A stretch of 64,000 nucleotides of DNA from an uncultured Aquimarina sp. (GCA_947502885.1 CANNBP010000004.1:62001-126000), one strand, 5' to 3'. Shown: positions 25,179 to 34,434, numbered from the stretch's first letter. Program-made: numbers and translations. Notes: generated by a model from the sequence alone, not told the origin.

Positions 25179-28010
25179 ATGAAAAACAATTATGTCAACC
25201 TGATCATAAGATCAGGTAGATTGCTATGCAATCAAACAAAACAAAACACCTTTTTTTTCTTCACCATCCTATTTTTCTCAATCATTGCTTCTGCACAAAC
25301 CTCAGATCAAAAAGCAAGGATTATACAGCAAAGCAACTACGCTAGATTAATCACACTACAAGAAGAAACCCAACAAAAAGAAGTTCTTCAAAAAAATGAA
25401 GCTATACAAGCTGCTCAAAGTAATGGATGGGAAATTAAACAAACATTGCCTGACGGTAGTTATGCCGAGTTACAAAGATTAGGTCTAAATGGAGAACCTA
25501 TTTATTACAAAACTTACAATACGGCTGCCGCTAAATCGACTAGAACAGATCACCTTAACTCTGGAGGATCTTTGGGGCTAAATCTTGATGGCCAAAATAT
25601 GACAGTCCATGTTTGGGATGGTGGACACGCAAGAGTCACACATCAAGAATATGACGGTGCAGGAGGTAACAATCGAGTAACTGTTGAAGACGCTGCATCT
25701 GAAGGTGGAGTGCAAGTAAATTTTCATGCTGCCCATGTTACAGGTACTATAGTTGCATCGGGAGTTCAAGCCAATGCCAAAGGAATGGCTCCACAAGCCA
25801 AGGCAAAAGGATATATGTGGAATAATGATGCCTCTGAAGCAACAACTGCTGCGTCTAATGGAATGATTATCTCGAATCATTCTTATGGGTTTAGATCAGA
25901 TTTAGTACCTGATCAATATTTCGGAGCCTATATCGATGAGTCTAGAAGATGGGATGAAATCATGTTTAACGCACCTTTCTATCTTATGGTAGTTGCGGCG
26001 GGTAACGATGGAAATCAAGATACTTTTAACGCACAACCTTTGGACGGGAATTCGTCTTATGACAAACTTACCGGTCATAGTACTTCAAAAAACAATTTGG
26101 TAGTAGCTAATGCTCAAGATGCAAATGTTAGCAATAATGGTACTTTAAACAGTGTTACAATTAACAGTGGTAGTAGTGAAGGGCCCACAGACGATTATAG
26201 AATCAAACCTGATATTACGGGTAATGGTACCAGTCTACGTTCTACTTATTACCGTAACGATACCGATTATGCTAATCTTACAGGAACATCTATGGCTTCT
26301 CCAAACGTTACTGGTACATTATTGTTGCTACAACAACACTATAACAACATCAACAGCAACCTAATGAGAGCTGCAACTTTAAAAGGATTAGCACTACACA
26401 CTGCTGATGATATTGGGCCTTCTGGACCTGATGCTGTACATGGATGGGGGTTATTAAATGGTAAAGCTGCAGCCGAAGCGATTACCAATAATGGTAACTC
26501 ATCTAGGATCGAAGAACTTACTTTAACAAATGGACAAACCTATACAACAACGGTTCAATCAGACGGAACCACACCTCTATTAGCTTCTATCTCTTGGACA
26601 GACAGACCTGGTGCAATTGTATCTGCCACAAACTCGAACAATGCAGTACTTATCAATGACCTTGACATAAGAGTAACAAAGGGAGCATCAACATTTAACC
26701 CTTATAAATTAACAAGTATTACTACTAATGGCACAGGTGATAATACTGTAGATCCTTATGAAAAAGTAAATGTAGCTAACGCATCAGGAACATATACCAT
26801 TACAGTAACTCACAAAGGGTCTTTAACAGGAAATAGTCAAAATTTCTCGCTTATTGTAACAGGTATTACCAACACAACAACAGTATGTACAGCCACTGTG
26901 CCCACAGGAGTTTCATCATCTAATGTAACTACCAACTCTGCAACCATTAGCTGGAGTGCTGTATCTGGTGCTTCTTACGATCTTAGATATCGTCAATCTG
27001 GAGCTAACAGCTGGACAACTATTGCATTAAACGAAACCTCACGTGCCATCACTGGATTATCTACTTCTACTACTTACGAAGCTCAAGTACGAAGCAAATG
27101 TTCTAACGGAAGTACTTCGAATTATAGTGGTACCATCAACTTTACCACTACAACTACTCAACTAAATTATTGCACAGCCCAAGGTAACGATGCTTCTGAA
27201 GAGTATATCGGTAGAGTTCAATTAGGCTCTATTAATAATGCTACTAGCGTAGGTAGTGGCTATAGTGATCACACTTCGATCTCTACTAATTTATCCAAGG
27301 GAGCATCAAACACCATCACCATTACTCCTACTTGGCCTGGATCAACATTTAGAGAAGGATATAGTGTATGGATAGATTACAACCAAGATGGAGATTTTGA
27401 AGATGCAGGAGAACAAGTATGGACACAAGCACGTACTCAAGACTCTCCTGTAAGTGGAAGTTTTACTGTACCTTCAACTGCGACCAATGGAGCAACAAGA
27501 ATGAGAGTAAGCATGCGTTACAACACAATACCTTCGCCTTGTGGATCATTTAATTATGGCGAAGTTGAAGACTATACTGTAAACATTCAAGCTGGTGGAG
27601 GAACCGGTACAACTGATATTTGTGAAGGTATAGCAGCATACAGCTCTTCGCAAACATATCAAGCAGGAGACAAAGTAACTTATCAAGGTAATCTATACGA
27701 AAGAACCGCTACTGGTTGGACTAACCTTGGTGCATGTGGCAGCACCTCAACGAACGCCCTTTTCAGCACTCAAGCAGAAGTTGGCTCTCTTGCTACCGAA
27801 AGCAAGTTCACTCTGTTCCCTAATCCAGCAAGAAACTTCTTGAATATTCGCACTAATCAATTAGAAATTCGAGAATATATGATCGTTAATACTCTTGGAC
27901 AAACAATCCAAAGAGGAACATTTACAAATAAAATAGATATAAAAAATCTTGAATCCGGTCTATACATCTTAAAAACCAAAGAGCACAGCAAACGTTTTAT
28001 AGTTGAATAA
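25179..28010 (+). CDS. T9SS-exported subtilisin-like serine protease, multidomain
   Basis: 943 residues. A long signal region (about 1-40, ending ASAQ) is followed by a short propeptide-like part. The S8 catalytic domain has Asp147 ('VWDGG'), His186 ('AAHVTG') and Ser371 ('GTSMASPN'). A beta-sandwich follows (about 440-560), then a fibronectin III domain (about 577-658), a GEVED domain ('WIDYNQDGDFEDAGEQVW'), a CBM5/12-like module ('YSSSQTYQAGDKVTYQGNLYE') and a type IX sorting domain ('FTLFPNPARNFLNI' to the end). It should be secreted across the outer membrane by T9SS. The carbohydrate module suggests targeting to chitin or a similar polymer. Its terminator follows directly. Confidence 0.93.
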   Translation: MKNNYVNLIIRSGRLLCNQTKQNTFFFFTILFFSIIASAQTSDQKARIIQQSNYARLITLQEETQQKEVLQKNEAIQAAQSNGWEIKQTLPDGSYAELQRLGLNGEPIYYKTYNTAAAKSTRTDHLNSGGSLGLNLDGQNMTVHVWDGGHARVTHQEYDGAGGNNRVTVEDAASEGGVQVNFHAAHVTGTIVASGVQANAKGMAPQAKAKGYMWNNDASEATTAASNGMIISNHSYGFRSDLVPDQYFGAYIDESRRWDEIMFNAPFYLMVVAAGNDGNQDTFNAQPLDGNSSYDKLTGHSTSKNNLVVANAQDANVSNNGTLNSVTINSGSSEGPTDDYRIKPDITGNGTSLRSTYYRNDTDYANLTGTSMASPNVTGTLLLLQQHYNNINSNLMRAATLKGLALHTADDIGPSGPDAVHGWGLLNGKAAAEAITNNGNSSRIEELTLTNGQTYTTTVQSDGTTPLLASISWTDRPGAIVSATNSNNAVLINDLDIRVTKGASTFNPYKLTSITTNGTGDNTVDPYEKVNVANASGTYTITVTHKGSLTGNSQNFSLIVTGITNTTTVCTATVPTGVSSSNVTTNSATISWSAVSGASYDLRYRQSGANSWTTIALNETSRAITGLSTSTTYEAQVRSKCSNGSTSNYSGTINFTTTTTQLNYCTAQGNDASEEYIGRVQLGSINNATSVGSGYSDHTSISTNLSKGASNTITITPTWPGSTFREGYSVWIDYNQDGDFEDAGEQVWTQARTQDSPVSGSFTVPSTATNGATRMRVSMRYNTIPSPCGSFNYGEVEDYTVNIQAGGGTGTTDICEGIAAYSSSQTYQAGDKVTYQGNLYERTATGWTNLGACGSTSTNALFSTQAEVGSLATESKFTLFPNPARNFLNIRTNQLEIREYMIVNTLGQTIQRGTFTNKIDIKNLESGLYILKTKEHSKRFIVE

Positions 28011-28033
28011 ACCGATTAAATTTAATTAATACA

Positions 28034-28067
28034 AAAAACTCCGAAACATATAAGTTTCGGAGTTTTT
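28034..28067. terminator. terminator of the subtilisin gene
   Basis: AAAAACTCCGAAAC pairs with GTTTCGGAGTTTTT over 14 bp around a 6-nt loop. T5 lies on the plus side and T6 on the minus side, so it can also serve rimO, which ends at 28146. Confidence 0.92.
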
Positions 28068-28145
28068 ATTTTTCATTTGTAGTCATACAATAACAACATT
28101 ATTGATAACTTATATTACAAATTTAAGCCAAGGTAGTATCAGCAA

Positions 28146-29447
28146 TCAAACTACATCACCATATAAATCAAAATCTTCAGCCTCATAGATCTTAACCGTT
28201 GCAAAATCTCCAGTTTTAAGATAATGCTTCGATGCATCAATCAATACCTCATTATCTACATCTGGAGAATCAAATTCTGTTCGTCCAACAAAGTAGTTTC
28301 CTTCTTTACGATCTACAACTATCTTAAACTCTTGCCCTATTTTCTCTTGATTCAATTCCCACGAAATTTGTGACTGAATTTCCATAATTTTATTAGCTCG
28401 TTCCATTTTTACCTCTTCAGGAACATCATCTTCTAAGCTATAAGCATGTGTATTTTCTTCATGAGAATATGTAAAACAACCCAAACGTTCAAAACGCATT
28501 TCTTTTACCCAGTCTCTCAAAGTTTCAAAATCTTCTTGTGTTTCTCCCGGATACCCAACGATCAAAGTAGTTCGAATTGCCATTTCTGGAACCGCTTGCC
28601 TAAACTCTTTTAGAAGCTTAGTTGTCTTAGCCTTTGTTGTACCACGTCTCATTGATTTTAAAACCGGATCCGCTATATGCTGTAGAGGTATATCAATATA
28701 ATTACACACTTTTGGTTCTTCTTTCATTACATTAAGAACATCCATAGGAAACCCTGTAGGAAAGGCATAATGCAATCTAATCCATTCGATACCCTCAACC
28801 TTAACCAATTCTTTAAGCAAATCAGCTAGTCTTCTTTCCTTATAAAGATCTAATCCATAATAAGTAAGATCTTGAGCTATTAAAACAAGTTCTTTAACTC
28901 CATCTGCCGCTAGCTTTTCAGCCTCAACAATTAAATCTTCAATAGGCGTTGATTTATGCTTTCCTCTCATTAGAGGAATTGCACAAAAAGAACAAGGGCG
29001 ATCACAACCTTCTGCTATTTTAAGATACGCATAGTTTTTAGGTGTTGTTGTTAATCTCTCTCCTATTAATTCGTGTTTATAATCTGCACCTAAGGCTTTT
29101 AACAAACCTGGTAATTCAGTCGTTCCAAAATACTTATCAACATCTGGAATCTCTTCTTCTAAGTCTGGTTTATACCTTTCAGACAAACAACCCGTAACAA
29201 AAACTTTATCTACTACTCCCTCTTCCTTCTTTTGCACATACTCCAAAATAGTATTTACCGATTCTTCTTTGGCATTAGCTATAAAACCACATGTATTAAT
29301 AACAACAATGTTTCCTTCTTCTTCATGAACAACCTCTTTATTATTTGCACGAAGTTGCCCCATGAGCACCTCACTATCATATACATTTTTGCTACAACCT
29401 AATGTAACAACATTGATTTTATTCTTCTTTAATGTCTTTGTTCTCAT
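28146..29447 (-). CDS. rimO: ribosomal protein S12 methylthiotransferase
   Basis: 433 residues. The N-terminal MTTase domain has 'TLGCSKNVYDSEVLMG' and 'INTCGF'. The radical SAM core has the three-Cys motif 'CDRPCSFC' and 'PLMRGKHKS', and a C-terminal TRAM domain ends the protein. These details fit RimO rather than MiaB. It adds a methylthio group to Asp of ribosomal protein S12, using two iron-sulfur clusters. It follows ftsY in the same direction, at the end of the ribosomal protein block. Confidence 0.95.
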   Translation of the reverse strand: MRTKTLKKNKINVVTLGCSKNVYDSEVLMGQLRANNKEVVHEEEGNIVVINTCGFIANAKEESVNTILEYVQKKEEGVVDKVFVTGCLSERYKPDLEEEIPDVDKYFGTTELPGLLKALGADYKHELIGERLTTTPKNYAYLKIAEGCDRPCSFCAIPLMRGKHKSTPIEDLIVEAEKLAADGVKELVLIAQDLTYYGLDLYKERRLADLLKELVKVEGIEWIRLHYAFPTGFPMDVLNVMKEEPKVCNYIDIPLQHIADPVLKSMRRGTTKAKTTKLLKEFRQAVPEMAIRTTLIVGYPGETQEDFETLRDWVKEMRFERLGCFTYSHEENTHAYSLEDDVPEEVKMERANKIMEIQSQISWELNQEKIGQEFKIVVDRKEGNYFVGRTEFDSPDVDNEVLIDASKHYLKTGDFATVKIYEAEDFDLYGDVV

Positions 29448-29629
29448 ATCATTCGGATAAAGGTGTGCAAAGATACGACGATTAACCCAAGTATATCGTA
29501 TAATACCTTTCTATTTAAAAGAAATCAAAAATAGCCCTAGAAGGATTTCTATGTAGTTTGAAGATATACTAAAAAAACCCGTTGTTATATCGTATATCTT
29601 TATTGTTTAAACATTATTTAGTGGGTGGA

Positions 29630-30583
29630 CTATTTAAAAAATGAATCTACAAATTCGTATTTATTAAATACTTGCAGGTCCTCAATCCCTTCTCCTACTC
29701 CAATATATTTTACAGGTATTTTAAATTGATCACTAATCCCGATAACCACACCTCCTTTTGCCGTACCATCAAGTTTAGTAACAGCAAGGGATGTAACCTC
29801 TGTTGCAGCAGTAAATTGTTTAGCTTGCTCAAAAGCATTTTGCCCAGTAGAACCATCTAATACCAATAAAACATCATGAGGAGCATCTGGAATTACCTTT
29901 TGCATTACACGTTTAACCTTTGTTAATTCGTTCATTAAATTAACTTTGTTGTGCAATCTTCCGGCAGTATCAATAATTATAACATCTGCATTTTGATTGA
30001 CACCAGATTGTAATGTATCAAATGCAACCGAAGCCGGATCACTACCCATATCTTGTTTTACTATAGGTACATCGACACGATCCGCCCATACTTGTAACTG
30101 ATCAATAGCTGCAGCTCTAAATGTATCAGCAGCACCCAAGACTACATTTAAGCCTTTATTCTTAAATTGATGTGCTAATTTACCTATGGTAGTTGTTTTA
30201 CCAACACCATTCACTCCAACCACCATCAGTACATATGGTTTTTTATCTTTTGGTATTTCAAAATCTGTAGCCTCTCCAACATTTGTTTCAGAAAGTAAAC
30301 CTGCTATTTCCTCGCGTAAAATTTGATTTAACTCTTCTGTCCCTAAATACTTATCTTTTGCTACACGATTTTCAATTCGCTCTATAATTCGAATTGTCGT
30401 TTTAACTCCTACGTCACTGGTAACCAATATTTCTTCTAGGTCATCCAGAACATTGTCATCAACCTTAGACTTACCAGCTACGGCTTTACTTAATTTTGAA
30501 AAAAAACTCGTTTTAGATTTCTCTAATCCTTTATCAAGTGTCTCTTTTTTCTCTGAAGAAAATATTTTTTTAAAAATCCCCAT
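29630..30583 (-). CDS. ftsY: signal recognition particle receptor
   Basis: 317 residues. A short charged N-terminus ('FKKIFSSEKKETLDKG') lacks the long acidic A domain of E. coli FtsY. It is followed by the N domain and the SRP GTPase G domain with 'GVNGVGKTTTIGKLA', 'DTAGRLHNKVNL', 'TKLDGTAKGG' and 'IGVGEGIEDL'. It docks SRP-ribosome complexes at the inner membrane. The short form is common in Bacteroidota. Confidence 0.97.
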   Translation of the reverse strand: MGIFKKIFSSEKKETLDKGLEKSKTSFFSKLSKAVAGKSKVDDNVLDDLEEILVTSDVGVKTTIRIIERIENRVAKDKYLGTEELNQILREEIAGLLSETNVGEATDFEIPKDKKPYVLMVVGVNGVGKTTTIGKLAHQFKNKGLNVVLGAADTFRAAAIDQLQVWADRVDVPIVKQDMGSDPASVAFDTLQSGVNQNADVIIIDTAGRLHNKVNLMNELTKVKRVMQKVIPDAPHDVLLVLDGSTGQNAFEQAKQFTAATEVTSLAVTKLDGTAKGGVVIGISDQFKIPVKYIGVGEGIEDLQVFNKYEFVDSFFK

Positions 30584-30653
30584 CTGTATTATTCGATATG
30601 TTAAAAATTAAAAAACTTAAAACATGTGATTGTATTGGTTAAATATAAAAAGA

Positions 30654-30687
30654 AAGAGCCATTTCAATACAATTGAAACGGCTTCTT
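30654..30687 (-). terminator. hairpin between the DUF4295 gene and ftsY
   Basis: On the minus strand, AAGAAGCCGTTTCAAT pairs with ATTGAAATGGCTCTT (one bulge, one G-U) around a 3-nt loop. TTCTTTTT follows. It would end or dampen the ribosomal protein transcript before ftsY. Confidence 0.75.
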
Positions 30688-30709
30688 TTTAAATTTTATA
30701 TAGAGAAAA

Positions 30710-30862
30710 TTACTTTTTCTTTAAAAAGTCATTTACTGCTTCTGGTGTCATAATAGATTCAACAAAAGTATAAGCTCCTGTTTTTGGAGATTTTACCATT
30801 TTAATAGCTTTTGTTAATCTTTTTGATCCTGTCTGTAACGATGCTACTGATTTCTTTGCCAT
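30710..30862 (-). CDS. DUF4295 family small protein
   Basis: 50 residues: it starts MAKKSVASLQTGSKRL and ends EAVNDFLKKK. I recognise this as DUF4295, a short basic protein always found after rpmG in Bacteroidota. The conserved place next to L28 and L33 suggests a ribosome-linked role, which is unproven. The start lies 7 bp after the rpmG stop. Confidence 0.9.
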   Translation of the reverse strand: MAKKSVASLQTGSKRLTKAIKMVKSPKTGAYTFVESIMTPEAVNDFLKKK

Positions 30863-30869
30863 CTCTTAA

Positions 30870-31052
30870 TTATTTTATTTCTTTATGAACAGTCATCTTC
30901 TTAAGAATAGGATTAAATTTCTTAATCTCTATTCTGTCAGGTGTATTCTTTTTGTTCTTAGTTGTAATATATCTTGACGTACCTGGTTTTCCAGAAGCTT
31001 TATGCTCTGTACATTCTAATATTACCTGAACTCTGTTACCTTTCTTTGCCAT
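30870..31052 (-). CDS. rpmG: 50S ribosomal protein L33
   Basis: 60 residues, [19 protein letters not shown]... with '[23 protein letters not shown]'. Only one Cys is present and there is no CxxC pair, so this is the zinc-free (C-minus) form. It lies 25 bp after rpmB and is co-transcribed with it. Confidence 0.97.
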   Translation of the reverse strand: MAKKGNRVQVILECTEHKASGKPGTSRYITTKNKKNTPDRIEIKKFNPILKKMTVHKEIK

Positions 31053-31077
31053 TATTATGTATCTTTTAAAAAGGAGA

Positions 31078-31317
31078 TTATTTACTTAAAAAACCTTTTG
31101 CTCTTGCTTCTTTTAAAACAGCAGAGATTCCGTTTTTATTTATGTTCTTTAACGCAGACGTAGACACTTTAAGTGTTACCCAACGATCTTCTTCTGGAAT
31201 ATAAAAACGTTTTTTAATTAAATTCGCATTGAATTTACGTTTTGTTTTATTCATTGCGTGAGAAACATTATTTCCCACCATTGCTTTTTTACCTGTAAGC
31301 TCGCAAACTCTTGACAT
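31078..31317 (-). CDS. rpmB: 50S ribosomal protein L28
   Basis: 79 residues. '[21 protein letters not shown]' and '[28 protein letters not shown]' are the L28 core. It is the first gene of the rpmB-rpmG-DUF4295 block. The predicted 5' leader is about 150 nt and contains a hairpin at 31439-31460. Confidence 0.97.
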   Translation of the reverse strand: MSRVCELTGKKAMVGNNVSHAMNKTKRKFNANLIKKRFYIPEEDRWVTLKVSTSALKNINKNGISAVLKEARAKGFLSK

Positions 31318-31438
31318 CTCTTCTTAATTTTGGTATTATTTCAAAACAGGGTGCAAATTAACGAATTATTTACCTAACCACCAATAATAGTTCGGTTATT
31401 TTTTATTCTTTTTGAAGTTTTTTTTGCAATCTGCTCAC

Positions 31439-31460
31439 AAAACCCCAAAACAAGGGTTTT
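31439..31460 (-). promoter_or_regulatory. hairpin in the rpmB 5' leader
   Basis: On the minus strand, AAAACCC pairs with GGGTTTT (7 bp) around an 8-nt loop, about 10-15 nt after the predicted start of the rpmB transcript. It could be an L28 autoregulatory structure or simply a stable 5' end. Confidence 0.35.
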
Positions 31461-31471
31461 TACGTGTTTGG

Positions 31472-31479
31472 CAAAGATA
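31472..31479 (-). promoter_or_regulatory. -7 box TATCTTTG of the rpmB operon
   Basis: A perfect TAnnTTTG on the minus strand, followed by GCC. It lies about 155 bp before the rpmB ATG. The -33 partner is weak. Confidence 0.55.
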
Positions 31480-31549
31480 ATAATCCATTTACTTTTACAC
31501 CAGTTAGTTTTGTACTAACCACTTAATTTGGGGTGATTAAGTAGTAGAT

Positions 31550-31582
31550 AAAGCGGGGTATCGGGAATATTCCCGCTTTTTT
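31550..31582 (+). terminator. strong hairpin with T-tract in the rpmB/31780 gap
   Basis: AAAGCGGG (31550-31557) pairs with CCCGCTTT (31572-31579), and T6 ends at 31582. Inside it, GGGAATATTCCC (31563-31574) is a second, competing palindrome. No gene ends just upstream on this strand. A TAGTTTTG box at 31505-31512 and a 7-bp stem (ACTTAAT/ATTAAGT) precede it, so a short RNA may end here. The remainder of the 462-bp gap, 31583-31779, shows only a Fur-like half palindrome near 31611. Confidence 0.6.
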
Positions 31583-31779
31583 CATTTCTATCCCTAATAG
31601 ATGATTATCATTTGCACAACTAAGCAATTACAATTACCCAAATTCTTTATCTAAATGTCTTGATATTGATAATAAATAAAAAAAATACTGAGGCAACAAC
31701 ACTATGTGTTTGCATAAAAAAGTTAATTGTTTTTTTTTAATTTAACTATCAAAATTGTACCTTAACTATATTTTTATCA

Positions 31780-32184
31780 ATGGTATACCGTAAAATCAAT
31801 AAAAAACTTATTAAGAAATTTGAAATAGACGTAGGTGTTGTCTATTTCTACAAAAACTATGTGATTACCGAAATTAATGAAGGTATCGTTCTTAATTTTG
31901 AAAAAGCTGCCAGTCTACTTCAATTAGGTTTAGAGTACTACGGAACAAAGATACCATTTGTATATATATCAAATAGAGTGCATTCTTACTCTTTTGAGCC
32001 CATGTCACACCACAAATCAACAGGGATGTTCCCTAATTTAAAAGGGTTTGCAGTGGTAATCTATGATCGTCTTAACAGTGATGTTGCTAAAATAGAACAA
32101 ACATTCATAAACAAACCTACAAACATTTTTTACAGCCTCGAAGAAGCCGTGGCATGGGCAGAAGAGCTAATTGTAATAGATTAA
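31780..32184 (+). CDS. unknown 134-residue protein, possibly SpoIIAA/STAS-like
   Basis: No signal peptide or membrane segment. It alternates strands and helices: 'VGVVYFYKNYVITEINEGIVLNF', then 'PFVYISNRVHSYSFEPMSHHK', and a closing 'KPTNIFYSLEEAVAWAEELI'. The final pattern (F-x-S-x-EEAxxWAxxL) resembles the end of SpoIIAA-like/STAS-type proteins found in Bacteroidota, but I am not sure. It is transcribed alone, convergent with cinA. Confidence 0.6.
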   Translation: MVYRKINKKLIKKFEIDVGVVYFYKNYVITEINEGIVLNFEKAASLLQLGLEYYGTKIPFVYISNRVHSYSFEPMSHHKSTGMFPNLKGFAVVIYDRLNSDVAKIEQTFINKPTNIFYSLEEAVAWAEELIVID

Positions 32185-32216
32185 CTTAGAAAATAGCTAA
32201 CCTTATGTTAACCATT

Positions 32217-33461
32217 TCATTTCAACAACTCGTTGTATAAAAGCTCAAAAGATTTACTTACTGCTTTACTTATTGTTCGTTCTCTATGGTTTCCAAACTC
32301 AAATTTCTTTGAAAAAACACGATCAGGTGTGGCTATGGCAATAAAAACTGTTCCAACCTCTACATCCCCATCTCCTTTTGTGGGGCCTGCATTACCTGTT
32401 GTCGCAATTGAATAATCTGAATTAAATTTTTTCTTAACCTCCAATGCCATTTCTTCTACCACTTCAACACTAGTAACAGTATGCTCCTTTATTACCTTGG
32501 AACTAACTCCCAGAACATCTATTTTAGATTGTGTTGCATAAGTAACAGCACCTCCTTGAAAATATGTAGAAGCCCCTGCATTAGCAGTAAATGCTTGAGC
32601 AATTCTACCTCCAGTACAGCTTTCTGCAACCGCAAGTGTTCCTTTTTGTTTTACTAACAAACCACCAATACTTACTTCAATAGTTTCATCTTCTTCATAT
32701 CCCGCAATATTATCTCCGATAATTGCATTCAACTCTAACACTTTTTCTTCTATTGTATCTTCTAAGAGTTTTTTATCTTTTCCACGAGCAGAGATACGAA
32801 GCCTCACTGTACCTAACTTAGGCAGATAAGCTAGTTTAATAAAAGACGGCATATTATCTTCCCAATCTTCAATTCTCTCTGCTAAGGCACTTTCTCCAAT
32901 ACCAAACGTATGTATTGTTTTATGAATAATATATGGTCTCTTAAACTTTTTCTGCAGTCGAGGAAGCACCTCTCCTTTCATCAACCCTTTCATTTCAAAA
33001 GGCACACCTGGCATCGAAATAAAAACTGTATTTTCTTTTTCTAACCACATACCAGGAGCCGTACCATACATATTCATTAAAACAGTTGATGTACTTGGCA
33101 CAAGAGCCTGTTGTCTATTTACTTCTGAAATTGGAGTTGAAATGTATTTTTTAAATAGTTCTTCTACATGAGTCAACACTTCGATATTCTGAATTAATGT
33201 ATCATCAAAGTACTCACATAGTGTGTGTTTTGTTATATCGTCTTTGGTAGGCCCTAACCCTCCGGTAATAATAACAATATCGACTCTATTTTTAGCTGCT
33301 TCTAACGCATCGAGAATATGTTTTTTTTCATCCTTTATTGAAGTTATCTGATAAACATCAACCCCAATTTTATTTAGCTCCTTTCCTATAAATGCTGAAT
33401 TAGAATCAATGACCTGTCCTATAAGTATTTCATCACCTATAGTAATAACTTCTGCTATCAT
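32217..33461 (-). CDS. cinA: CinA-family nicotinamide-nucleotide deamidase/competence-damage protein
   Basis: 414 residues. The N-terminal MoCF-like domain has 'VITIGDEILIGQVIDSNSAFIGKEL' and 'VIITGGLGPTKDD', and the C-terminal CinA domain has 'VAESCTGGRIAQAFT' and 'GNAGPTKGDGDVEVGTVFIAI'. The C-terminal half of the family deamidates NMN and the N-terminal half hydrolyses ADP-ribose, so a role in pyridine nucleotide salvage is expected. The start is 1 bp after the Hpt gene stop, so translation is coupled. Confidence 0.93.
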   Translation of the reverse strand: MIAEVITIGDEILIGQVIDSNSAFIGKELNKIGVDVYQITSIKDEKKHILDALEAAKNRVDIVIITGGLGPTKDDITKHTLCEYFDDTLIQNIEVLTHVEELFKKYISTPISEVNRQQALVPSTSTVLMNMYGTAPGMWLEKENTVFISMPGVPFEMKGLMKGEVLPRLQKKFKRPYIIHKTIHTFGIGESALAERIEDWEDNMPSFIKLAYLPKLGTVRLRISARGKDKKLLEDTIEEKVLELNAIIGDNIAGYEEDETIEVSIGGLLVKQKGTLAVAESCTGGRIAQAFTANAGASTYFQGGAVTYATQSKIDVLGVSSKVIKEHTVTSVEVVEEMALEVKKKFNSDYSIATTGNAGPTKGDGDVEVGTVFIAIATPDRVFSKKFEFGNHRERTISKAVSKSFELLYNELLK

Positions 33462-33462
33462 A

Positions 33463-33801
33463 TTAATTAAAATCGTCCTTCAAATCATCTAAAGCACCAT
33501 TCACCACAGCTACGATATGATCTAAAACGGGGATAATTTGCTCTTTAGTTTTACTAGATTTAGACCAAGCTTCTATCTTTTTTATCTGAACCAATAGATC
33601 GATATCGAATAATTGAAGATTAGGTTTCATCTTATGCGCATATTGATATGCCATTTGTGGATTATCAGCATTTACAGCTTGAACCATACTATCTAAATCG
33701 GGTGGTATTTCTTCTAAAAAAGTTTGCACAAGCACTGCGATAAACTCGGTATCGCCTCCTGATAATTCATCTACATTTTTTAAACTATATCTTTTGCTCA
33801 T
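33463..33801 (-). CDS. Hpt (histidine phosphotransfer) domain protein
   Basis: 112 residues, four-helix pattern with 'AYQYAHKMKPNLQLFDI'; the His in 'AHKMKP' is the expected phospho-acceptor. It would pass phosphate between response regulators, but no kinase or regulator is in the window. Its start touches the FAH gene stop, and its stop is 1 bp before cinA. Confidence 0.85.
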   Translation of the reverse strand: MSKRYSLKNVDELSGGDTEFIAVLVQTFLEEIPPDLDSMVQAVNADNPQMAYQYAHKMKPNLQLFDIDLLVQIKKIEAWSKSSKTKEQIIPVLDHIVAVVNGALDDLKDDFN

Positions 33802-34413
33802 CTATTTTACTTTTATTGAAAAAAATTGCTGGTCGTCAATATATCCTGTTAAAATATCATCAGATTTAACTACTCCAACGCCAGCTGGTGTACCTGTAAA
33901 TATAACATCTCCAATCTTTAAAGTAAAATATTTTGACACATATTCTATTATTTCATTAATCTTCCATAGCATAAAGCTAGTATTTCCCTGCTGAACGATA
34001 CTGTTATTTTTTTCTAGACAAAAGTCCAAGTTATCAATATCACTATAATTATCCTTAGAAACCCATTTTCCAATTACGGCAGAACCGTCAAATGCCTTCG
34101 CTTTTTCCCATGGCAAACCTTTTTCTTTCAGTTTGGTCTGTAAGTCTCTAGCAGTAAAATCAATACCTAACCCTATCTCATTATAATACTTGTGGGCAAA
34201 TTTTTTATCAATATACTTACCTACTCTATTAATTTTAACCAATATTTCAACCTCGTGATGTATATCTGTAGAAAAATCAGGGATAAAAAAAGGTTGTTTT
34301 TTTAACAAAATTGAGGTGTCTGGCTTTATAAAAATTACAGGATCTGTTGGCTTTTCATTAGCCAACTCTTTAATATGATCTGTATAATTACGCCCTATAC
34401 ATATAAGCTTCAT
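33802..34413 (-). CDS. fumarylacetoacetate hydrolase (FAH) family protein
   Basis: 203 residues. 'KLICIGRNYTDHIKELAN', 'PVIFIKPDTSIL', 'IHHEVEILVKI', 'GIDFTARDLQ', 'GLPWEKAKAFDGSA' and 'VIFTGTPAGVGVV' are the conserved FAH blocks, with the metal ligands in the 'HHEVE' motif. The substrate could be acylpyruvate or a related 2-oxo acid or oxaloacetate, as in FAHD1. It is co-transcribed with the Hpt and CinA genes. Confidence 0.9.
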   Translation of the reverse strand: MKLICIGRNYTDHIKELANEKPTDPVIFIKPDTSILLKKQPFFIPDFSTDIHHEVEILVKINRVGKYIDKKFAHKYYNEIGLGIDFTARDLQTKLKEKGLPWEKAKAFDGSAVIGKWVSKDNYSDIDNLDFCLEKNNSIVQQGNTSFMLWKINEIIEYVSKYFTLKIGDVIFTGTPAGVGVVKSDDILTGYIDDQQFFSIKVK

Positions 34414-34434
34414 ACTAACTAATAAAGAAAATGA

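Noticed and set aside
31605..31620. Fur-like half site ATGATTATCATTTG
   Set aside because: The central part matches the classical Fur box, but it is about 160 bp from the only gene it could control and no promoter box lies near it. The AT-rich genome makes such matches likely by chance.
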